Below the pieces are notes generated by a model. The model saw only the letters and a list, made by a program, of their open reading frames with translations. It was not told the origin of the DNA and ran no database searches. Source: an uncultured Blautia sp. (GTDB lineage Bacteria; Bacillota; Clostridia; Lachnospirales; Lachnospiraceae). Taken from it: 64,000 bases of DNA. Positions 33,859-42,976 of this stretch are shown here, piece by piece; the stretch's first letter is position 1, and each line of letters begins with the position of its first letter. The DNA lies in contig CAKROE010000003.1 of assembly GCA_934371915.1 (NCBI GenBank), forward strand, positions 30,759 through 94,758. The letters run 5' to 3'. A program made the position numbers and the translations under genes.

Positions 33859-35117
33859 TAATCCTCATCTCCACAGTAGATTTCTACTTTTGAATTCATA
33901 TCATAAAAGCCAACGGTATTCTGTGTTGAAATAACCGTGATGTTGCATGCATCATACAGTCTGTGAAATACCGTAAAATCACCGTCTTTGTAACCGGTGC
34001 ATCCAAAAGAAAGCAGATATTCCCCTCCCTGTAAAAACATGTCCTGCGTAAAGGTTACGGTACACACATCTCCGGCATCAGAATGTTCTACGTGCATTTT
34101 CTCAAACATGGTGTTGGTTCCCGTAATCTCTGTTCCACGAATATCCTTAAAGGTATATGCCATGATCGGTTCCTGAATGCTTTCATGGAATTTCACACGC
34201 ATCTTGATCGTAAAGGTCGTGCCTTTGTCGATGGTGTTGGTGCAGCGTCCTTTTTCGTCCACCACAACAAAATCCGTGATCTCTGCAAGCTTGCTGCCAT
34301 ATTCCAGCATATTCGGGTTGACCTGAAACTTTTCGCTCCAGCTTTCCCGTTTTTTCTTTTCGTTTTCTGCCGCGGCTTTTGCCGGATCCTGTCCGACCAG
34401 AAGCTGTTTGTACATATCAACCATCTTCTTTGGAGAACCTTCTGCCAGCTTTACACCTTTATTAAGAAGTACTACACGGTCACAGTATCTGGAAATGCTG
34501 CTGAGATCGTGACTTACAAAGAGAATGGTTCTTCCCATATCTTTGAATTCTTCGAATTTACGATAACATTTTGCCTGAAAGAACACGTCGCCGACAGAAA
34601 GAGCTTCATCAACAATCAGAATCTCCGGGTCAATGTTGATTGCAACAGCAAAAGCCAGACGAACGAACATACCACTGGAATATGCCTTGACCGGCTGATG
34701 CACGAAATCACCGATGTCCGCAAAGTCCAGAATATCCTGTAGTCTGGCATCAATTTCTTCTTTTGAAAATCCCATCATGGTACCGTTGAGATATACGTTC
34801 TCGATTCCCGTATATTCCATATTGAACCCGGCTCCAAGTTCAAGAAGTGCAGAAATCCTTCCGTCAACTTTCACTTCACCTGCAGTAGGATTCAACACAC
34901 CTGTGATGATCTTGAGAATTGTGGATTTACCGGAACCGTTCGTTCCGATAATTCCCACAGTCTCGCCTCTTTTTACTTCGAAATTCACATCCCGAAGAGC
35001 ATAATGCTCACGTACGGGAACTTTGAATCCAAGCGCCTCACGAAGTCGGTCGGAAGGCTTGTTGTATAGTTTATACATCTTGTCCAGATGCTTTACCTCA
35101 ATTGCAAATTCACTCAT
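33858..35117 (-). CDS. wzt: Polysaccharide ABC exporter ATPase Wzt with C-terminal glycan-binding-type domain
   Basis: The 419-aa protein has an ABC domain (about 1-245) with Walker A GTNGSGKST (58-66), the signature YSSGM (145-149) in the form usual for polysaccharide exporters, Walker B ILIVDE (165-170) and the switch His in FVSHD. After a Lys/Glu-rich linker, residues about 280-415 form a beta-sandwich of the Wzt_C type. In O9a-type systems this domain recognises a modified chain end. It partners the adjacent Wzm permease. The extra domain fits with the next gene, the WbdD-like fusion, and suggests export of a finished capped chain. Confidence 0.93.
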   Translation of the reverse strand: MSEFAIEVKHLDKMYKLYNKPSDRLREALGFKVPVREHYALRDVNFEVKRGETVGIIGTNGSGKSTILKIITGVLNPTAGEVKVDGRISALLELGAGFNMEYTGIENVYLNGTMMGFSKEEIDARLQDILDFADIGDFVHQPVKAYSSGMFVRLAFAVAINIDPEILIVDEALSVGDVFFQAKCYRKFEEFKDMGRTILFVSHDLSSISRYCDRVVLLNKGVKLAEGSPKKMVDMYKQLLVGQDPAKAAAENEKKKRESWSEKFQVNPNMLEYGSKLAEITDFVVVDEKGRCTNTIDKGTTFTIKMRVKFHESIQEPIMAYTFKDIRGTEITGTNTMFEKMHVEHSDAGDVCTVTFTQDMFLQGGEYLLSFGCTGYKDGDFTVFHRLYDACNITVISTQNTVGFYDMNSKVEIYCGDED

Positions 35118-35129
35118 TCTACTCTCCGT

Positions 35130-35936
35130 TTACAGTACATCCGCAAAATGTACCTGAAGTTTTTTAAACAATCTGGTTCCAAGGAAAAATACGACAATCG
35201 TAAATACCCAGAAATAAAGAGTAAGTACCGGATGTTGCCAGATTGCCACCTTGTTTATCAGAGAATCACGGTATCCCTGTACAATATAAAAGATCGGGTT
35301 CAGTTTCAGAATTTTTGCAAGGCTACCGCCCAGGCCGAGATCATTAAAATCCCACATGATCGGTGTCACCCACACGCCTACCTGCAGACCGATATTAATG
35401 ATCTGACTCAGATCACGGAAAAATACAACTGCTGCACTTGTCATATAAGTCAATGCAAGGATCAGCATAAAAATACAGAAACTGTAATACAGAAGCTGTA
35501 TTGCATACAGGCTCGGCGGATATCCCATAAAAGTATAGATCAGCAGTACGATAATGATAAAAAATGCATGTACAAAAACCGCTGAAAATACTTTCACAAC
35601 CGGAAGAATCCGAATATTAAATACGACCTTTTTGACCAGATAATTGTATTCGAGGAGCGCATTTGTTCCTCCAATCAGTCCTTCCTGAAAGAAAAACCAC
35701 GGAATCAGCCCCGCGATCAGCCACAGAACAAAAGGAACCCCCTTGTCTGAACCGTTGCGAAGTGCAAGTCCGAATACAAACCAGTATACGCAGATCGTTA
35801 CGATCGGCTGAATGAATGCCCAGATTGTTCCGAAATAAGAACCGGCATATTTTGTTTTGAAATCATTTTTTGCCAGAGAGAATACTAACTTTCTGTTTTT
35901 GTAGATTTCTCCCGGCAGCCATGTCTCGTTTTTCAA
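35130..35936 (-). CDS. wzm: Polysaccharide ABC exporter permease Wzm (ABC-2 type)
   Basis: The 268-aa protein has six predicted membrane segments and the ABC-2 signature region (YFGTIWAFIQPIVTICVYW near the first helix, PLYYIVQGYRDSL-like FYIVQGYRDSL before the last). With Wzt it forms the channel that moves undecaprenyl-linked polysaccharide across the membrane. The start is a TTG at 35936 that overlaps the rfbC stop (TTGA), with AGGAG 9 nt upstream, so translation is probably coupled to rfbC. Size and topology are normal for Wzm/TagG-type permeases. Confidence 0.93.
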   Translation of the reverse strand: MKNETWLPGEIYKNRKLVFSLAKNDFKTKYAGSYFGTIWAFIQPIVTICVYWFVFGLALRNGSDKGVPFVLWLIAGLIPWFFFQEGLIGGTNALLEYNYLVKKVVFNIRILPVVKVFSAVFVHAFFIIIVLLIYTFMGYPPSLYAIQLLYYSFCIFMLILALTYMTSAAVVFFRDLSQIINIGLQVGVWVTPIMWDFNDLGLGGSLAKILKLNPIFYIVQGYRDSLINKVAIWQHPVLTLYFWVFTIVVFFLGTRLFKKLQVHFADVL

Positions 35937-36502
35937 TCTTTTTTACTCCTGTTGGCTGTGTACTCTTTGAAGCTTCCCCATTTCTGGTCTTTGTCAGAAA
36001 GAATCAATTCCATGCCTTCCGGAATCGGCCATTCCACACCGATGTCCGGGTCATTGTACGCAAGACCGCCCTCATCGTTCGGATGATAAAAATCTGTGCA
36101 TTTGTATGCAAACTCTGCGGTATCAGAAAGAACCACGAATCCGTGAGCAAAGTTTTTCGGAATGAAGAACTGCTTTTTGTTTTCTGCAGACAGAAGGACT
36201 CCATACCACTGTCCGTAAGTTGCAGAACCTTCACGCAGATCGACAGCAACGTCAAAAACTTCACCGCTCACTACACGCACAAGTTTATCCTGCGGATAGT
36301 TGATCTGGAAATGAAGTCCACGCAGCACACCCTTGCGGGAGCTTGACTGATTATCCTGTACAAACTCCATGTCAATTCCTGCTGCTTTGTAATCATTGTA
36401 GTTATATGTTTCCATAAAGTAACCACGTTCATCCCCGAATACGGTTGGTGTAATTACTTTCAGTCCTTCGATATGACAGGTTTCTACTGTGATCTTACCC
36501 AT
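35933..36502 (-). CDS. rfbC: dTDP-4-dehydrorhamnose 3,5-epimerase RfbC
   Basis: The 189-aa cupin-fold enzyme has the catalytic His in GVLRGLHFQ, the VVSGEVFDVAVDLR strand and FAHGFVVLSDTAEFAYKCTDFY. It inverts C3 and C5 of dTDP-4-keto-6-deoxyglucose to give the L-rhamnose form. It sits one base after rfbA and overlaps the wzm start. All expected residues appear present. Confidence 0.96.
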   Translation of the reverse strand: MGKITVETCHIEGLKVITPTVFGDERGYFMETYNYNDYKAAGIDMEFVQDNQSSSRKGVLRGLHFQINYPQDKLVRVVSGEVFDVAVDLREGSATYGQWYGVLLSAENKKQFFIPKNFAHGFVVLSDTAEFAYKCTDFYHPNDEGGLAYNDPDIGVEWPIPEGMELILSDKDQKWGSFKEYTANRSKKD

Positions 36503-36503
36503 T

Positions 36504-37382
36504 TTATAATCCCTCCGCTACTTCGATCAGATATTTGCCGTAAGCTGTCTTGAGAAGTGGCTGTGCCAGTTCTACAAGCTGTTCTTTTGTGATAAATCCA
36601 CGTTTGTATGCGATTTCCTCGATACAGGAAATGTAAAGTCCCTGACGTTTCTGGAATGCAGCTACGAAGTCTGCTGCATCAAGAAGGGAATCATGGTTTC
36701 CGGTATCCAGCCATGCGAATCCGCGTCCAAGTGTCTCAACCTTCAGTGTACCTCTGTTGAGATATTCGTTGTTGATGCTTGTGATCTCAATCTCGCCACG
36801 TGCAGATGGTTTTACATTCTTTGCAATTTCTACAACATCATTATCATAGAAATACAGTCCCGGAACTGCATAATTTGACTTCGGATGTTCCGGTTTTTCT
36901 TCGATGGAAAGAGCCTTGCCGTTTTCGTCGAATTCTACTACACCATATTCACGAGGATCTCTTACATAATAGCCGAAAATGGTTGCGCCCTTTTCTTCTT
37001 CGGTACGTTTGTAAGCATTCTGCAGTACTCTTGAGAAGCTCTGACCATAGAAGATATTGTCGCCAAGTACAAGTGCAACCGCATCGTTTCCGATAAATTC
37101 TTCACCGATGATAAATGCATCTGCAAGTCCTCTCGGCTGTTCCTGAACTGCATATTCAAAGCGCATGCCGAGCTGGCTTCCGTCACCGAGAAGATCACGG
37201 AAGACCGGAAGGTCTCTTGGTGTGGAAATGATCAGGATCTCACGGATTCCTGAAAGCATCAGAGTTGATAATGGATAATAGATCATCGGCTTGTCATAAA
37301 CCGGCATGATCTGTTTGGAAATAGCTTTTGTTAATGGATATAATCTGGTTCCTGAACCACCTGCTAAGATAATTCCCTTCAT
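36504..37382 (-). CDS. rfbA: Glucose-1-phosphate thymidylyltransferase RfbA
   Basis: The 292-aa nucleotidyltransferase starts with [16 protein letters not shown], the dTTP-binding loop, and contains LGDNIFYG and EKPEHPKS with the catalytic residues. It couples glucose-1-phosphate and dTTP to dTDP-glucose, the entry step for both dTDP-rhamnose and the amino sugar predicted from wecE. It begins 43 bases after the carboxypeptidase gene and heads the polysaccharide assembly genes. Transcription may start upstream of that carboxypeptidase, as no good promoter is seen in the 43-base gap. Confidence 0.97.
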   Translation of the reverse strand: MKGIILAGGSGTRLYPLTKAISKQIMPVYDKPMIYYPLSTLMLSGIREILIISTPRDLPVFRDLLGDGSQLGMRFEYAVQEQPRGLADAFIIGEEFIGNDAVALVLGDNIFYGQSFSRVLQNAYKRTEEEKGATIFGYYVRDPREYGVVEFDENGKALSIEEKPEHPKSNYAVPGLYFYDNDVVEIAKNVKPSARGEIEITSINNEYLNRGTLKVETLGRGFAWLDTGNHDSLLDAADFVAAFQKRQGLYISCIEEIAYKRGFITKEQLVELAQPLLKTAYGKYLIEVAEGL

Positions 37383-37425
37383 AAGGTTTCTCCTTTTTCT
37401 GTTTTGTTTTTATTTGTTTTGTCTG

Positions 37426-38745
37426 TTATCTGTCTTTAAAATGAAGCGCGATCAGAAGTCCTATCAGGACAACAAGCATCGCCCCACCGATGATCAGAAG
37501 CATTTTTACTGTCGAAGAAATTCCTTCTGTACGCATCTCACGAATCTGCTCATCTACTGATTTTCTCTCAGATTCTGTAGTATCATTTGTATCTGCTCCA
37601 TCTGTCTGAGCTGTCGCCGGTGTGCTTTCTGCTTCTGACTCCTCTGCAGCCGGCGTGTCTTCGGCTTGCTGTACCGGTTCCGGTGCCGGTGTATCTTTCA
37701 CCGTTACATAACCGACAAACTGCCCCTGATAATAATACTGATTTAATGTTTTTTTGCCTTTTTGTTTGCTTTCCATCGTAAGGTCAGCGGCCGTTACACC
37801 TTTCGGTACTGTCATTGCCTTTCCGTCAACCTCAATGCTGTCAAAGCTGTTAAATGCATAATCAAACAATGCGGTACTGTCTGCACAGTTGATACCAAGA
37901 TTCGTATCACGCATAGTTACTGCAATATAGGTTCTTCCATTTCGTTCTGCAACCACAGCAAGACAGTTCTGTGCTTCTGTGGAAAATCCGGTCTTTCCGC
38001 CAATACAGCCTTCATAATACAGGCTGGACTCTTTTGCCAGAAGCGGCACGTGTGTGTGCAGAGGTCTCGCTGCACTTATGTTTGTTGCCGGTATTGTATA
38101 GCTTACTGTTTCCAGAACTTTACGAAATCTGGCATTCTTAAGCCCGGCCCGCATAATCTTCGCAAGATCTTCGGCGCAGGAATAATGGTTTTCGTCCGGA
38201 AGACCACTCGCATTTACAAAATGTGTATGCGTGCATCCCAGCTTCTTTGCTTTCTGATTCATCATCTCCACAAAGTTTGCTTCTGTACCGCCGACATATT
38301 CTGCGATCTGTGCACAAACCTCATTCGCAGATTTAATATATGCTGCAAACCAGCAATCTTTCATCGTCATGGTCTCGCCAAGCTGTGCATTGATGTTGCT
38401 GCTGTCCCAGGTCACATCACGGACGCCTGTTTCTGTAAATGTCACAACATCCTTTGGTGAGCTGTTTTCGATTGCAATCAGGAGTGTCATAAGTTTCGTC
38501 GTACTTGCCGGATAACGGTATTCATCCATTCCTTTATCGTACAAAATTGCTCCTGTATCTGCATCCATCAGAACCGCCGTCTCGGAAGTTACAGCCGGAG
38601 CAGCCGGCCAGTTCGCTATACTGTCCGTGGCAACCGCTGCCGGTGTGCCATTGGTCGTTACCATAGATGCCTGTACCGTACAAGAAGACACCAGAATCAC
38701 CGCAGCTCCTATCCCCGCTGCAATTCGGTATATTCCTTTATTCAT
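37426..38745 (-). CDS. D-alanyl-D-alanine carboxypeptidase (S11 family, DacF-like)
   Basis: The 439-aa secreted enzyme has a signal peptide (about 1-27), the nucleophile motif STTK (Ser81, Lys84), SAN (139-141) and KTG (251-253), all intact. It also has a beta domain, a linker rich in Glu, Pro, Ala and Thr (about 345-400), and a C-terminal membrane helix (about 411-433). It trims the terminal D-Ala of peptidoglycan stem peptides and so controls cross-linking. It lies at the head of the rfbA operon. Its homologue at 24563-25816 has lost two of the three motifs, so this is the active member of the pair in the locus. Confidence 0.94.
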   Translation of the reverse strand: MNKGIYRIAAGIGAAVILVSSCTVQASMVTTNGTPAAVATDSIANWPAAPAVTSETAVLMDADTGAILYDKGMDEYRYPASTTKLMTLLIAIENSSPKDVVTFTETGVRDVTWDSSNINAQLGETMTMKDCWFAAYIKSANEVCAQIAEYVGGTEANFVEMMNQKAKKLGCTHTHFVNASGLPDENHYSCAEDLAKIMRAGLKNARFRKVLETVSYTIPATNISAARPLHTHVPLLAKESSLYYEGCIGGKTGFSTEAQNCLAVVAERNGRTYIAVTMRDTNLGINCADSTALFDYAFNSFDSIEVDGKAMTVPKGVTAADLTMESKQKGKKTLNQYYYQGQFVGYVTVKDTPAPEPVQQAEDTPAAEESEAESTPATAQTDGADTNDTTESERKSVDEQIREMRTEGISSTVKMLLIIGGAMLVVLIGLLIALHFKDR

Positions 38746-38802
38746 CTGTGTACCTCCACTATTAAACTAAATTCAAGTCTCTTCTAACGCAAGACATATC
38801 TC

Positions 38803-38831
38803 ATATTATTTTCGCACAATCATAGAGTAAA
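38803..38831 (-). promoter_or_regulatory. Candidate promoter for the carboxypeptidase-rfbA operon
   Basis: On the minus strand TTTACT (38831-38826) and TAATAT (38808-38803) are 17 nt apart, about 60 bases before the carboxypeptidase start codon. Confidence 0.5.
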
Positions 38832-38882
38832 TTCAATGCCTATTTTCGCCAAAATAATCTTCCTCTGTATCTCCTGAAAGAA

Positions 38883-38926
38883 AAAATGCTGTAATTCCCT
38901 GACAAATTCGGGAATCACAGCATTTT
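38883..38926 (-). terminator. Intrinsic terminator of rfbB
   Basis: AAAATGCTGTAATTCCC (38883-38899) pairs with GGGAATCACAGCATTTT (38910-38926) with one mismatch. On the minus strand TTTTTTC follows the stem, 19 bases past the rfbB stop. Confidence 0.9.
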
Positions 38927-38944
38927 GACCAGTGCAAAAACTGA

Positions 38945-40027
38945 TTATTTGGTTTTGTACATTTCTTCATAATATTTCTGATAATCACCACTGGTTACAT
39001 TCTTCATCCAGTCTTCATGCTCGAAGAACCATTCAATAGTCAGACGGATGCCGTCTTCAAAGCATGTCTCCGGATACCAGCCAACTTCTTCTTTGATCTT
39101 ATCCGGTGCGATCGCATAGCGGCGGTCATGTCCTTTACGATCCTCTACATATGTGATCAAATTTTCGCTTACAAGAGCTTTACGCGGATCATCATCCGGA
39201 AGCATTTCCTGTAATGTATCCAGAATAATGTGGATAATCTGGATATTCTGTTTCTCATTGTGTCCACCGATGTTGTAGGTCTCAAACAGGCGGCCTTTTT
39301 CCTGTACCATGTCGATGCCCTTTGCATGATCCATTACATACAGCCAGTCACGTACATTCTTACCATCGCCATATACCGGAAGTTTCTTTCCCTGAAGTGC
39401 ATTGTTGATGATCAGCGGAATCAGTTTTTCCGGGAACTGATATGGTCCGTAGTTATTGCTGCAGTTTGTGATGTTTGCCGGGAATTTGTAAGTATCCATA
39501 TAGGATTTTACCAGCATATCAGAAGATGCCTTACTTGCAGAATATGGGCTGTGCGGATCATATGGAGTTGTCTCATAGAAGAAACCGCCATCTTCTTCAA
39601 GGGAACCATACACTTCATCTGTAGAAACATGCAGGAATTTCTTGTCTGGTTTAAATGTTCCATCAGGAAGTTCCCATGCAGATTTTGCTGCATTCAGCAT
39701 TACCAGTGTACCAAGTACATTTGTTTTTACAAATACTTCAGGGTTACGGATACTTCTGTCCACATGACTCTCTGCTGCAAAATGAACAACGCGGTCGATA
39801 TCATTTTCATCAAAGATTTTCATGATTGCTTCACTGTCACAGATATCTGCTTTGACAAATGTATAGTTTTCACGATTCTCGACGTCCTTAAGATTCTCAA
39901 GATTTCCCGCATATGTCAGTTTATCTACATTGATGATACGGATCTCATTGTCATATTTCTGAAACATGTAATGAATATAGTTGGATCCGATAAATCCGGC
40001 TCCACCTGTTACAAGATATGTTCTCAT
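38945..40027 (-). CDS. rfbB: dTDP-glucose 4,6-dehydratase RfbB
   Basis: The 360-aa extended SDR enzyme has the NAD-binding GGAGFIGSNYIHY start, the substrate motif STDEVYG with catalytic Asp/Glu, and YSASKAS with the Tyr-x-x-x-Lys pair. It makes dTDP-4-keto-6-deoxyglucose, the branch point between rhamnose (RfbC/RfbD) and the WecE amino-sugar route in this window. AGGAGG precedes ATG. Unusually, a terminator-like hairpin ends only about 10 nt before this ribosome site, so the gene has no room for its own close promoter and seems to depend on read-through or on a promoter inside the upstream gene. Confidence 0.97.
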   Translation of the reverse strand: MRTYLVTGGAGFIGSNYIHYMFQKYDNEIRIINVDKLTYAGNLENLKDVENRENYTFVKADICDSEAIMKIFDENDIDRVVHFAAESHVDRSIRNPEVFVKTNVLGTLVMLNAAKSAWELPDGTFKPDKKFLHVSTDEVYGSLEEDGGFFYETTPYDPHSPYSASKASSDMLVKSYMDTYKFPANITNCSNNYGPYQFPEKLIPLIINNALQGKKLPVYGDGKNVRDWLYVMDHAKGIDMVQEKGRLFETYNIGGHNEKQNIQIIHIILDTLQEMLPDDDPRKALVSENLITYVEDRKGHDRRYAIAPDKIKEEVGWYPETCFEDGIRLTIEWFFEHEDWMKNVTSGDYQKYYEEMYKTK

Positions 40028-40044
40028 ATTTTCTTTTCCTCCTG

Positions 40045-40117
40045 AAAAGCGCCCTCCTCTGGGAGAGCGCCCTGTATGCCAAAGTATGCAAGGGAATCTG
40101 CCAGTGGCAGGTTCTCT
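40045..40117 (-). terminator. Two tandem hairpins between the L,D-transpeptidase gene and rfbB
   Basis: The first hairpin pairs 40091-40102 with 40106-40117 (12 bp with two G-U pairs, loop AGT). The second pairs GCGCTCTC (40070-40063) with GAGGGCGC (40056-40049) and is followed by TTTTC on the minus strand. The second is a good intrinsic terminator or attenuator directly upstream of the rfbB ribosome site. Confidence 0.7.
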
Positions 40118-40125
40118 GTATTTTA

Positions 40126-42657
40126 TTAGTTATATGCCGGGTCTGTCGGGTCAAAGTTCTTAGCTCCACGAAGTGGTGTAAGGGCTTTTCTTCCGAGAGG
40201 TCCTTTTAAGGCTTCATCAGACTGATAAATGCCATCGTAGATTTTGATTTCTGAACCATTGCAGTTATCAAATACCCATTTTGCATCTGCTACACAGCAG
40301 CGGATACATCCGTGAGATGCCGGATTGCCAAGTCTCAGATACTCTCCAACCGGAAGGTTATGATCATTCTTCTCACCACATGCCACAGAGTGAACATAAA
40401 TACCACCTACAACGTGTGATCCATACTGTCCCCATGACGGTCCCATCAAAGGCTGCCATCTGAGTGATCTCTTAACTGTAAAAGTTCCTGCCGGTGTCAG
40501 TGTGGTCGGGTTTCCTACAGAAACACGGATAGTCTTGATCGGAATCGTACGTTTCTTGTCTGCATATACAGTCATAACGCCATTGACACGATCACAGCTC
40601 AGATAATATTTGCTGCGCTTAACTTCTTTCGTTCTGTCATTTACTCTGTATCCATTCTTATCAAAACGATACTGAATACCATTGATTTCTTTTATAGTAT
40701 TTTTTACGTACTTTCCGGTCTTTGGATCCATGTAACGAACAAGATTTCTTGAGCTGTTTGCTACAACCCAGCCGGACTCGATGAAACGGCCTCTGCCGTC
40801 AAGAGTACCATATACATCACCACGTTTGATCTTCTGGTTTGTCTGAGCCACACAGTCTTTAAAGTAGAAGTAATACTTGTGACCACCACAGCTTACCCTT
40901 CTCCAGCCATTTACATAGAGGCTTCCGTTTTTGGATGCACAGTAATATTTCTTATTGAATTTGATCCACTGGCTCTTATAAACTTTACCTTTATATGCCT
41001 TTTTGGTAGATCTCTGGAAAAAGTAATATTTGCTTCCGATCTTTGTCAGACCACTTGCCATAGAACCGTCTGCTTTGTAGTATCTTCCGCTTACCCATTT
41101 ATTCAGGACCATATTTCCTTTTTTGGAGAAATAGAACCATCCTTTGAATTTACCGTTTACAGTAACTTTCTGAATTCCTTTTTTCTCCTGTACACGACCT
41201 GCTGTCTTACCGAAATAATAATATCTGTTTCCGGCTCCTTTGCAGAGTACCCAGCGTTTTTTCCATGTCGCACGGCGTCCGTCTGATGTAAAGTAATATC
41301 TGTATTTACCGGATTTTACAAGCTTTTCTCTGTAAACCACACCATTTTTGTTGGACATGTAATAGGACTTATTAGCTGCCTTTACCATTTTGCCTTTGAT
41401 CAGATAGCCATTTGCATCAAGGAGATAATAATCATCGCTATCTGCTAAAACTTTGTAAGCTCCGATTCCTTTTTTCTGGTAACGTCCATCAGAACCGAAA
41501 TAGCGCCACTGTACACCATGCTTGGTGTTTTCGCCTACCCATGCATTACGCACCATCTTACCGGGAATATCACTGGAATTTGCGGCATTGCTGAAGCTGT
41601 AGATTGCTTTGTCAATAGTACGGGTACCAATATACGGTTTTCCGCCGCTCAGCAGGAAATAAGAATCTCCGTCGATCGTATAGATCTTGTTTGGAGCGAT
41701 TGTCTCCTCTTTACCGTCACTGCCGTAGTAATTGAACGCCTGATCAGCTGCATTCCATTTCCATGCATTTGTAATTTTCTGACCGAGTTCAGAGTTATAT
41801 GGAGTGATTTCATCTGTTCCCAGATCTTTTGTTACGTTTACTTCATCGGAAGTCTTAAAGTAGTAATAATCATTCTCTACCTGGCTTCTTCCTGTAACAA
41901 GATATCCATCCTTATCAAATGTATAGTATCCTTCAGCCAGTTCTGTATTTGCACTGTCTGTATTCATTGTAGTAACTTTTACAAGGCCATCTGCAGAAGT
42001 AAAATACGGAGAAGTTGTCTCTGCTGCCGCATCCTGTGATTCTGCTGTTTCGGCAGATACTTCATCCTGTGATTCTACTGCAATTTCTGCATCCTGATTT
42101 TCTTCTGAAGCAACAAGTACTTCATCATCAGATGCATTCTCTGCTACAGGTACTTCGGTGGATTCCTCACTCTGTTCTACAACCGGTTTTGCAACAGGTT
42201 TTTCCAGCTTCCACCTGCCGTTTTCCTCGATCCATCTGTTTTCTTTAACGGCTGCTTCCTGACCATTCAGCCATTCAGCCGCAATCTGATCAGATGAATC
42301 TTCTGAACCTGCAGTTTCATCCTGACTGTATATCTGAATGTCAACTGCTTCATCCTCTGAACTGAATGCATCCAGTTCTGATTCCTGTTCATTGGTCTCT
42401 TCAGCAGCATCTGTATTGGTGTCTTCATCAGATCCCATATCAATCTGTACATCGTCTGCCCCTGTATCATCAGGCTCAACAACTACTGCATCATCCGAAG
42501 AACCTTCATCTGCTGTATCATCAAATACAGCCACTTCTGAAGCATCTGGCACAGCTGTCTCAGCTGTAAAATCAGCCTCACTGGCAGCACTTGCTTCTGC
42601 CGCCATGGACAGGCACATTGTCAGGCTCAACATTATTGCCACAACTCGTTTCTTCAC
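40126..42657 (-). CDS. Secreted L,D-transpeptidase (YkuD) with wall-binding repeats
   Basis: The 843-aa protein uses a GTG start behind AGGAGG. It has a signal peptide (about 1-25) and an acidic Glu/Ser/Asp-rich region to about 210. Many short aromatic repeats (YYYF, YFTSDGR, YYKADGS types, about 215-660) resemble choline/glucan-type cell-wall-binding repeats. A C-terminal YkuD domain (about 675-815) has IYVHSVACG and SHGCIRC, with catalytic Cys784. It should form 3-3 peptidoglycan cross-links or attach proteins to the wall. The long repeat region probably fixes it to a wall polymer. It lies after ptsH by 33 bases and ends at two hairpins. Confidence 0.9.
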   Translation of the reverse strand: MKKRVVAIMLSLTMCLSMAAEASAASEADFTAETAVPDASEVAVFDDTADEGSSDDAVVVEPDDTGADDVQIDMGSDEDTNTDAAEETNEQESELDAFSSEDEAVDIQIYSQDETAGSEDSSDQIAAEWLNGQEAAVKENRWIEENGRWKLEKPVAKPVVEQSEESTEVPVAENASDDEVLVASEENQDAEIAVESQDEVSAETAESQDAAAETTSPYFTSADGLVKVTTMNTDSANTELAEGYYTFDKDGYLVTGRSQVENDYYYFKTSDEVNVTKDLGTDEITPYNSELGQKITNAWKWNAADQAFNYYGSDGKEETIAPNKIYTIDGDSYFLLSGGKPYIGTRTIDKAIYSFSNAANSSDIPGKMVRNAWVGENTKHGVQWRYFGSDGRYQKKGIGAYKVLADSDDYYLLDANGYLIKGKMVKAANKSYYMSNKNGVVYREKLVKSGKYRYYFTSDGRRATWKKRWVLCKGAGNRYYYFGKTAGRVQEKKGIQKVTVNGKFKGWFYFSKKGNMVLNKWVSGRYYKADGSMASGLTKIGSKYYFFQRSTKKAYKGKVYKSQWIKFNKKYYCASKNGSLYVNGWRRVSCGGHKYYFYFKDCVAQTNQKIKRGDVYGTLDGRGRFIESGWVVANSSRNLVRYMDPKTGKYVKNTIKEINGIQYRFDKNGYRVNDRTKEVKRSKYYLSCDRVNGVMTVYADKKRTIPIKTIRVSVGNPTTLTPAGTFTVKRSLRWQPLMGPSWGQYGSHVVGGIYVHSVACGEKNDHNLPVGEYLRLGNPASHGCIRCCVADAKWVFDNCNGSEIKIYDGIYQSDEALKGPLGRKALTPLRGAKNFDPTDPAYN

Positions 42658-42690
42658 AACTACTCCTCCTATTTCCCTTTTGTTAAAAAT

Positions 42691-42954
42691 CTATTCACCA
42701 AGACCTCCGCTGATTGCATCAGTCAAAGCTTTCATTGCTTCCTGCTCATCTGCTCCATCACAGATCAGTTCAATCTCATCGCCACATTTTACACAGGCAC
42801 CCAAAACGCTCAGAACGCTTTTCGCATTGGCCGTTCCGCCTTCAAATTCAAATGTGATTACAGACTGGTATTTCATCGCTTCATTACACAAATTTCCGGC
42901 CGGTCGTAAATGCAGCCCCGACGGATTGTTGATCGTTATTTTCTGATTGACCAT
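42691..42954 (-). CDS. ptsH: HPr phosphocarrier protein of the PTS
   Basis: The 87-aa protein has the active-site GLHLRPAG with His15 and the regulatory Ser46 in NAKSVLSV, so both the PTS phosphotransfer and the HPr-kinase control sites are present. HPr carries phosphate from enzyme I to sugar permeases, and its Ser-P form acts in catabolite repression with CcpA. No ptsI lies beside it. It follows cdaR by 22 bases, in the place where glmM is found in many Firmicutes. Confidence 0.92.
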   Translation of the reverse strand: MVNQKITINNPSGLHLRPAGNLCNEAMKYQSVITFEFEGGTANAKSVLSVLGACVKCGDEIELICDGADEQEAMKALTDAISGGLGE

Positions 42955-42976
42955 TTTTTATCTCCTGTCAGCTGTT

